Below are positions 60,301 to 64,000 of a stretch of 64,000 bases of DNA, piece after piece. Origin of the DNA: Tetradesmus obliquus (lineage: Eukaryota > Chlorophyta > Chlorophyceae > Sphaeropleales > Scenedesmaceae); NCBI GenBank assembly GCA_030272155.1, contig CP126196.1:3596001-3660000 (forward strand). The letters run 5' to 3'. The notes beneath the pieces are model-generated. The model worked only from the letters and a program-made list of their open reading frames with translations. It was not told where the DNA came from and did no database searches. Positions within the stretch are counted from its first letter, which is position 1; every line of letters begins with the position of its first letter. The position numbers and the translations under genes were made by a program.

Positions 60301-61045
60301 ACAAGTGCTTTCCTCAAACCCTATGCTGCTGCTGCTGCTGCTGCTGCCCGCTGCTTCTGCTGCTGCCGCTGCCACTGCAGGTGGTGTTCGAGCCGCGTTT
60401 TCATGTAGGTGACACCCTCAGGGACATAATGGTGCTGCTCTGACACCCCTTGCTGTTGCTACTGCAGGTGGTGTGCGAGCCGCTTTTCATGTAGGAGACA
60501 CCCCCATGGACATAATGGTGCTGCTCTGACACCCCTTGCTGTTGCTGCTGCAGGTGGTGTGCGAGCCGCTTTTTCATGTAGGAGACACCCCCATGGACAT
60601 AATGGTGCTGCTCTGACACCCCTTGCTGTTGCTACTGCAGGTGGTGTGCGAGCCGCTTTTCATGTAGGAGACACCCCCATGGACATAATGGTGCTGCTCT
60701 GACACCTCTTGCTGTTGCTGCTGCAGGTGGTGTGCGAGCCGCTTTTCATGTAGGAGATACCCCCATGGACATAATGGTGCTGCTCTGACACCCCTGGCTG
60801 TTGCTGCTGCTGCTGCTTGTCCTGCTGCTGCAGGTGGTGTACCAGCTGCCTTTCATGTAGGAGACACCCCCATGGATATACAAGCAGCGCTGGCAGCGGG
60901 CTGTGTGGCAGTGGGTGTCACAACAGGTGTGTACAGCAGGCAGCAGCTAGAGGCTGCTGGTGAAGGTGCTGCTGCTGGCAGGCTGGTGGTGCTGGACAGC
61001 TTAGAAGATGTTGATGCGGTGCTAAAGGTGCTGCAACTGGAGTAA
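54233..61045 (+). CDS. Plant-type HAD-superfamily hydrolase (phosphoglycolate phosphatase-like), probably plastid
   Basis: Six exons close in frame: 54233-54518, 55358-55545, 56663-56785, 57182-57285, 58115-58224, 60834-61045 (340 residues, TAA). Met at 54323 is an alternative start (310 residues). Either way the first 60-90 residues are rich in Ser, Arg and Thr with few acidic residues, like a plastid transit peptide. HAD motif I is split over the first junction (VSF/DVDGTLIHS, nucleophile Asp). The cap carries THIDIIPHHGGTDPL and motif II is CLVTGNLEPIGWGK. Then come FGGFGSDF and motif IV HVGDTPMDIQAALAAGC. The order and spacing match plant HAD phosphatases. It should hydrolyse a small phosphate ester; the substrate cannot be read from sequence. 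Introns 1-5 carry about 20 exon echoes, a 176-bp satellite and an AT-rich block, so the coding part is only about 15% of the locus. Confidence 0.82.
54915..55265 (+). repeat. Acceptor-side echo array of HAD exon 2 (3 copies)
   Basis: Copies begin at about 54917, 55058 and 55195 (140 bp apart, then 137); the real exon starts at 55358. Each keeps a CAG-type acceptor and the catalytic DxDGTL/DVDGML motif followed by GKDANKLHKECFSAG. None ends in a usable donor, so none is a complete alternative exon. Confidence 0.92.
55625..55737 (+). repeat. Donor-side echo of HAD exon 2
   Basis: About 105 bp of the exon-2 end (coding DIIPHHGGTDPLIAIKVLEH through AEG) plus the GTAGG donor are repeated after the real donor at 55546. 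The copy is close to identical. Confidence 0.9.
55790..56645. other. AT-rich, G-run-containing block in HAD intron 2
   Basis: Base composition shifts abruptly here. There is an AT-rich stretch near 55835-55910, an 11-G run at 55911-55921, two copies of a GGGTGGGTGTCTRGGGCCC motif (about 56046-56070 and 56405-56430), and a strongly AT-rich stretch at 56480-56600. No coding capacity is seen. An inserted non-autonomous element is possible, but I could not find clear terminal repeats. Confidence 0.5.
56805..57180 (+). repeat. Acceptor-side echo array of HAD exon 4 with (CTG)n spacers (3 copies)
   Basis: Three copies of CAG|GCGCGTGGTGACGTGGC... through CAACCTGGAGCCGATAC start at about 56833, 56955 and 57061; the real exon starts at 57182. 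Each copy stops at the same point (GAGCCGATAC) and runs into a new (CTG)n tract of up to 20 units, which ends in the next acceptor CAG. The unit is therefore [exon start + CTG tract]. Confidence 0.93.
57324..57376 (+). repeat. (CTGC)13 tetranucleotide tract
   Basis: About 13 uninterrupted CTGC units lie about 40 bp after the donor of HAD exon 4. Confidence 0.92.
57915..58415 (+). repeat. Echoes flanking HAD exon 5 (2 acceptor, 2 donor)
   Basis: Acceptor-side copies (CAGCGACTTCTGCAGCGGCA-like) lie near 57920-57960 and 58018-58055. Donor-side copies (TTTGTGCGGCTGGC...GTGAGC) lie at about 58268-58325 and 58363-58415. The real exon is 58115-58224. Confidence 0.88.
58600..58960 (+). repeat. Duplicated intron segment in HAD intron 5 (2 copies, distant third)
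   Basis: A segment of about 180 bp holding CATGCAGAACGTTGTCGCGC and TACATGGGCTGCTGTCAG-like sequence occurs at about 58610-58760 and 58790-58950, with a degraded third copy at about 59800-60020. It contains CTCAGGG acceptor-like sites, but no reading joins the flanking exons, so I treat it as intron. Confidence 0.8.
58981..59765. repeat. 176-bp satellite, about 4.4 copies
   Basis: Units beginning TCATGATGGCCAGTG start at 58981, 59157, 59333, 59509 and 59685, exactly 176 bp apart each time, with few substitutions. The sequence is more AT-rich than its surroundings and unrelated to any exon here. It lies inside HAD intron 5. Confidence 0.95.
60045..60800 (+). repeat. Acceptor-side echo array of HAD exon 6 (7 copies)
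   Basis: Copies of [GTGGTGTGCGAGCCGCTTTT...GTAGGAGACACCCCCATGGA], coding a HVGDTPMD-like motif, lie near 60040, 60252, 60379, 60465, 60554, 60640 and 60726; the real exon starts at 60834. The later ones repeat every 86-90 bp and carry their own TGCAG acceptor. A CTG/CCG-rich tract (60110-60250) separates the first two. Confidence 0.92.
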
Positions 61046-61059
61046 ATATAATTGCGTGA

Positions 61060-61355
61060 TAGCAGGCTGGTTGTGCTGAACAGCTTAGAAGGTGTTGATG
61101 CAGTGCTGAATGGGCTGCAGCCAGAATAAGAAATGTTGCACGTGACACCAAGCCATGATTAGCGGCCGGTGGTGCTGGACAGCTTAGAAGAAATAGATCA
61201 GGTGCTGAAGGTGCTGCAGCTGGAGTAGAACATGTATCTTGCAAGGTTACATTTACTGCGTGACATCACGATCAATCACTTGGCGGCTGGTGGTGCTGGA
61301 CAGCTTAGCAGATGTTGATGTGGTGCTAACAGTGCTGCAGCTGGAGTGATGTTGA
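61060..61355 (+). repeat. Post-stop echoes of the HAD terminal exon (3 copies)
   Basis: Three copies of the last 60-70 bp of the coding sequence (coding LVVLDSLEDVDAVLKVLQLE and stop) follow the real end at 61045, at about 61063-61129, 61164-61230 and 61284-61350. They end in TAA, TAG and TGA; the genuine gene uses TAA. Confidence 0.9.
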
Positions 61356-62516
61356 CATAGCCCAGGTGACAAGGTGGTGGTGGTCAACATGGTGACATGT
61401 CAAGTCACACTGTAAGCAATGATTGCTCTATCCCAAGCCCAGACCTTTTTGCCCCTACTTTCGGCTCCGACACCCCCACATACGCCCATAGGATATGCAT
61501 GTTTGCCTCAAGCCCGTTACACGACAGGAACATCGCCCGTTGGCTGGCTAGTGACAGGCCAACACCCAAATCTAACAAGCAGGCATTCAATGATTGTACG
61601 GCTGTCAGAGGCACTCCACCCCTAGCATACTGGCAAGCTTCTATTGCGACTGCCGCAACACTCTGCAGTGCTTGCCGGCGGCCTTGTGCCTGCATATGCA
61701 CCCGGTGCCCGGCATGCATAAAGCACTGCGGCCCAACATACACAACACTGCGGCGTGTCATGCGGAAATGGGGTACACTGCCGAGAAAGGGACAGGGCAG
61801 GTGTTGCACTGGGTGATGCGCACGCCCCTCGAGCTGCACACGACCGCATCGTCATCATGGTGACAGGGTTTGGTGTCTTGTACCCCATACTATGTACATG
61901 CGCAGTGATGAAGCTCGTGAAAGCAATGCATGGTGCCGGCTGGTGGTGATGACTGAGCCATTGCTGACAACGCTCTATACAACAGTACTGTCCAGTGAGA
62001 ACTCAGCAAGTGTGCCTTTTGCATGGAAGCAACAGGAATGGTGTGAATGTTGAACACAGCATGTGCATGCATGCATGCATGTATGCATGCTACAGAGGCA
62101 TCAGAAGGCACGGAAGCCACGATGCAGCAGACACAGCATGCATGCAAAACCCAATAGCAGGTGGCACGGAGGCAGCAGCAATACATGACTCCTGTGCTGG
62201 CAGCACGCAGCTTAGCCAAATCAACGGGCTGCATGTATGCTGTTCTGCATGCAGTTCTGCAGTACTGCAGTACCACAGTTCTACAAAGTGCAGTTCTGCA
62301 TGCTGCTGTGGTGCTGATTTGCATGCAGCCAGTCGCAAACGAAACACATGACTTCACACATGGGCCCACTGGATGGGCTGGCAGCAACTGCTGCCGGTGA
62401 GATGCCAACGGGCGCTGTTGCTGGGTGCCGTCATTGGAGGACATGCCTGAAACAAACACTTTGACACATTGCTACCAGCGCTGCTGGCACCACAGCCAGC
62501 TGCAGCTGCAATGAAC

Positions 62517-62683
62517 AGGGACATGGAACAGGACATGGAACAGCGCATGCACTAACATGGAACAGGACATGGAACAGGACATGGAACAGGACATGGAACA
62601 GCGCATGCACTAACATGGAACAGGACATGGAACAGGACATGGAACAGGACATGGAACAGGACATGGAACAGCGCATGCACTAA
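62517..62683. repeat. 12-bp tandem array
   Basis: Units of ACATGGAACAGG repeat about ten times, broken by two spacers containing GCGCATGCACTAA. Read on the minus strand it gives a repetitive Cys/Met/Ser or Phe/His/Val/Leu frame, which is an effect of the 12-bp period rather than evidence of a gene. Confidence 0.9.
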
Positions 62684-62811
62684 ATAAAAGTAAGATAAGC
62701 CAACAAAGAACGCCATGACAAGGAGTTTCATACTCCTGTGAGAATACTTGGGGAGATGAGCCATTGCTGCTGCAAGCAGTAGGAGCATTGGAGTCTGCAT
62801 GTCGCTCTACA

Positions 62812-62885
62812 TTTGCAGACATGCATTTGGGACCAATTGCAGACATGCATTTGGGACCATTTGCAGACATGCATTTGGGACCATC
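62812..62885. repeat. 24-bp tandem repeat, 3 copies
   Basis: The unit TTGCAGACATGCATTTGGGA plus CCAA/CCAT is present three times, preceded by a partial copy. Confidence 0.9.
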
Positions 62886-63673
62886 GCTGGGACGCCAGTG
62901 CAATCCGCGCCTGAACCAAAAACCAGGATCCAGACCAAACAGAACATAAGCGTTGCTGCATGAACATGCGGCATAAAAAGGCAGCCGAGCTGCTGCCGTG
63001 ATCAACCCGCGCCGGCCGTAGTACAGCACTGTACCCTGCTGCCCAAGCATAAGCAGAATGACAGCAGAAACCCGCATTGACACCTTTCCTGACACACTTT
63101 GGAGTAAACCATGGATCATGCACAACCAGTCCAGCACAATTATGTCCATCATCAGCGAAGCAGCCATGACGAGCACCCTTTCGCAACTTTTCTCACCCCC
63201 ATGAACCAAAACCCAGCATCTGATGTTGCAGCCCAAGGTTCCCTCACCAGTGAACTCGCAGCTTGTTCAGTGCCTGCTGCACCTCAAACACACAAACCTG
63301 AAGAAGTTGAAACTGTACTCACACTTTTTCGACTCGTCCAAGTCTTGCCAGCCCACTGCCGGCCTCTGACTGGCAAGGATGAGCTGGTGGAGGTTGTAGT
63401 GGGGCTGTACCCCACCGATAGGACGGCCCGCACCCTGGAGAATCATTTCCTGCTCATAGCACGCCACACATCAACACTGGATACCTCTATGCTGACGTGG
63501 CAGTCACAGCTCGTGTGGGCAGCCAGGCTGGGACCTGTGCACCACGCCCCATGCCAGGAAACATCGGAGTTTGCGTCATGTCCGCGAGTGCCTGAAGCCT
63601 TCTGGCACTAGTGCAAACAACTTCAGGTGGCAGGGACCTGTTCACCTCTTTGCCAATTTTGCAAGTACTTGCC

Positions 63674-64000
63674 TCAGAATGGCAGGGAGGAGCTGGTGGA
63701 GGTTGTGATGGGGCTGAACCCCGCCTTTGTGACGCCAGTGACAACAAACCTGCAGCCCTTGCCAGTTGAGATCTTGTTTGAAGTCGAAGACACGAGGCCA
63801 TTGCTACCCGTAGTGATCCGGCCAGTGTAAGGGAAGCCGGAGAATGTGGATAGCGTCTCCCAGCGGATTGCTGCGACAGCGGCAGAGATATTTGTGCTGT
63901 TGTTGGCAAATGTGACGCGGATGGTGGCTGTGCAGCGCCACTGGCTGCTGCTGGCGGCTTTTGTGAGGTTGGTGATGGCGACTGACATGCTGGGGGGTGG
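63674..64000 (-). CDS. 3' exon of a protein sharing the G8 gene's C-terminal domain (partial)
   Basis: The minus-strand frame runs off the window edge and ends at a TGA (63676-63674). About 105 residues are visible: MSVAITNLTKAASSSQWRCT...GKGCRFVVTGVTKAGF... They align along their whole length with the last exon of the G8 gene (MAVSITRLTRTAAGSQWRCS...GKGCRIVVVRVTKAGF), including the paired Cys and the Trp. The fold is probably Ig-like. Pro-Pro-Pro-Ser precedes the domain, suggesting a proline-rich linker from further upstream domains outside the window. The gene is therefore likely another secreted or wall protein, but its main part is not visible and the exon's 5' boundary may lie beyond 64000. 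Confidence 0.65.
   Translation of the reverse strand, partial: PPPSMSVAITNLTKAASSSQWRCTATIRVTFANNSTNISAAVAAIRWETLSTFSGFPYTGRITTGSNGLVSSTSNKISTGKGCRFVVTGVTKAGFSPITTSTSSSLPF

Larger units (their letters stand above)
61356..63673. other. Intergenic, small repeats, one doubtful frame
   Basis: A 139-codon frame at 61397-61816 (+) and a 144-codon frame opposite it (61839-61405, -) are of similar quality. Neither shows a domain or splice partners, so I call no gene. A region near 62222-62325 holds several TGCAGTTCTGCA-like palindromes. Two short tandem arrays follow (62517-62683, 62812-62885). An echo of the edge-gene terminus lies at about 63368-63415. Confidence 0.5.

Noticed and set aside
61397..61839. 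Overlapping 139- and 144-codon frames on the two strands
   Set aside because: Both have ordinary composition and no recognisable motif. I cannot tell which, if either, is coding.
62431..62800. Cys/Met/Ser-repeat protein on the minus strand
   Set aside because: The frame simply follows a 12-bp tandem repeat and has no start or exon context.
1..64000. All echo copies being assembly artefacts
   Set aside because: The copies differ by substitutions and indels and have different breakpoints at different exons, and a neighbouring gene lacks them. Mis-assembly would give near-identical copies. Raw reads would still be decisive.

Overview
The window is nuclear DNA of a eukaryote with many spliceosomal introns. 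It most likely comes from a chlorophyte green alga; a chlorophycean (Scenedesmus/Chlamydomonas relatives) is my best guess, by inference only. Supporting signs are GT-AG introns of about 100-1,500 bp in nearly every gene, very heavy (CAG)n/(CTG)n content giving poly-Gln, poly-Ala and poly-Ser runs, a plant-type HAD phosphatase, a Ser-Pro-rich wall-protein tail, and a large G8-domain extracellular protein. I saw no bacterial operons, rRNA, tRNA, CRISPR or recognisable transposon genes.

Layout. Two related secreted serine proteases (2496-4652 and 7806-11202, +). A 25-exon G8/parallel-beta-helix secreted protein (12996-25757, +). The TFIIH core subunit TFB1/p62 (27972-35484, +). A MYND zinc-finger protein with large exons (about 36172-40091, +). 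A Ser/Gln-rich unknown (42915-40810, -). A DNA polymerase lambda with an added N-terminal FHA domain (53614-43279, -). A HAD hydrolase with a possible plastid transit peptide (54233/54323-61045, +). The 3' exon of another secreted-type protein at the right edge (-), whose last domain is related to the last domain of the G8 protein. I rebuilt exon chains by eye from splice sites and phase. For six genes (both proteases, G8, TFB1, polymerase, HAD) the whole chain closes in one reading frame.

The most striking feature is the state of the introns. At most splice junctions the boundary segment (intron end plus exon start, or exon end plus intron start) has been duplicated in tandem. This leaves one to seven diverged exon 'echoes', each usually still carrying its AG or GT site. 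Acceptor echoes always lie upstream and donor echoes always lie downstream of the real exon. I count about 100 such copies by eye. A second rule concerns the trinucleotide tracts: on the sense strand, tracts next to acceptors are (CTG)n, often running straight into the acceptor CAG, while coding tracts are (CAG)n. The two rules together make tract orientation a marker of gene strand and exon/intron status.

Functional grouping: TFB1 (transcription and nucleotide excision repair) and the FHA-BRCT-PolX polymerase (gap filling, end joining) are DNA-repair proteins. The proteases, the G8 protein and the edge gene are probably extracellular or cell-wall proteins. Nothing suggests co-regulated clusters beyond the tandem protease pair.
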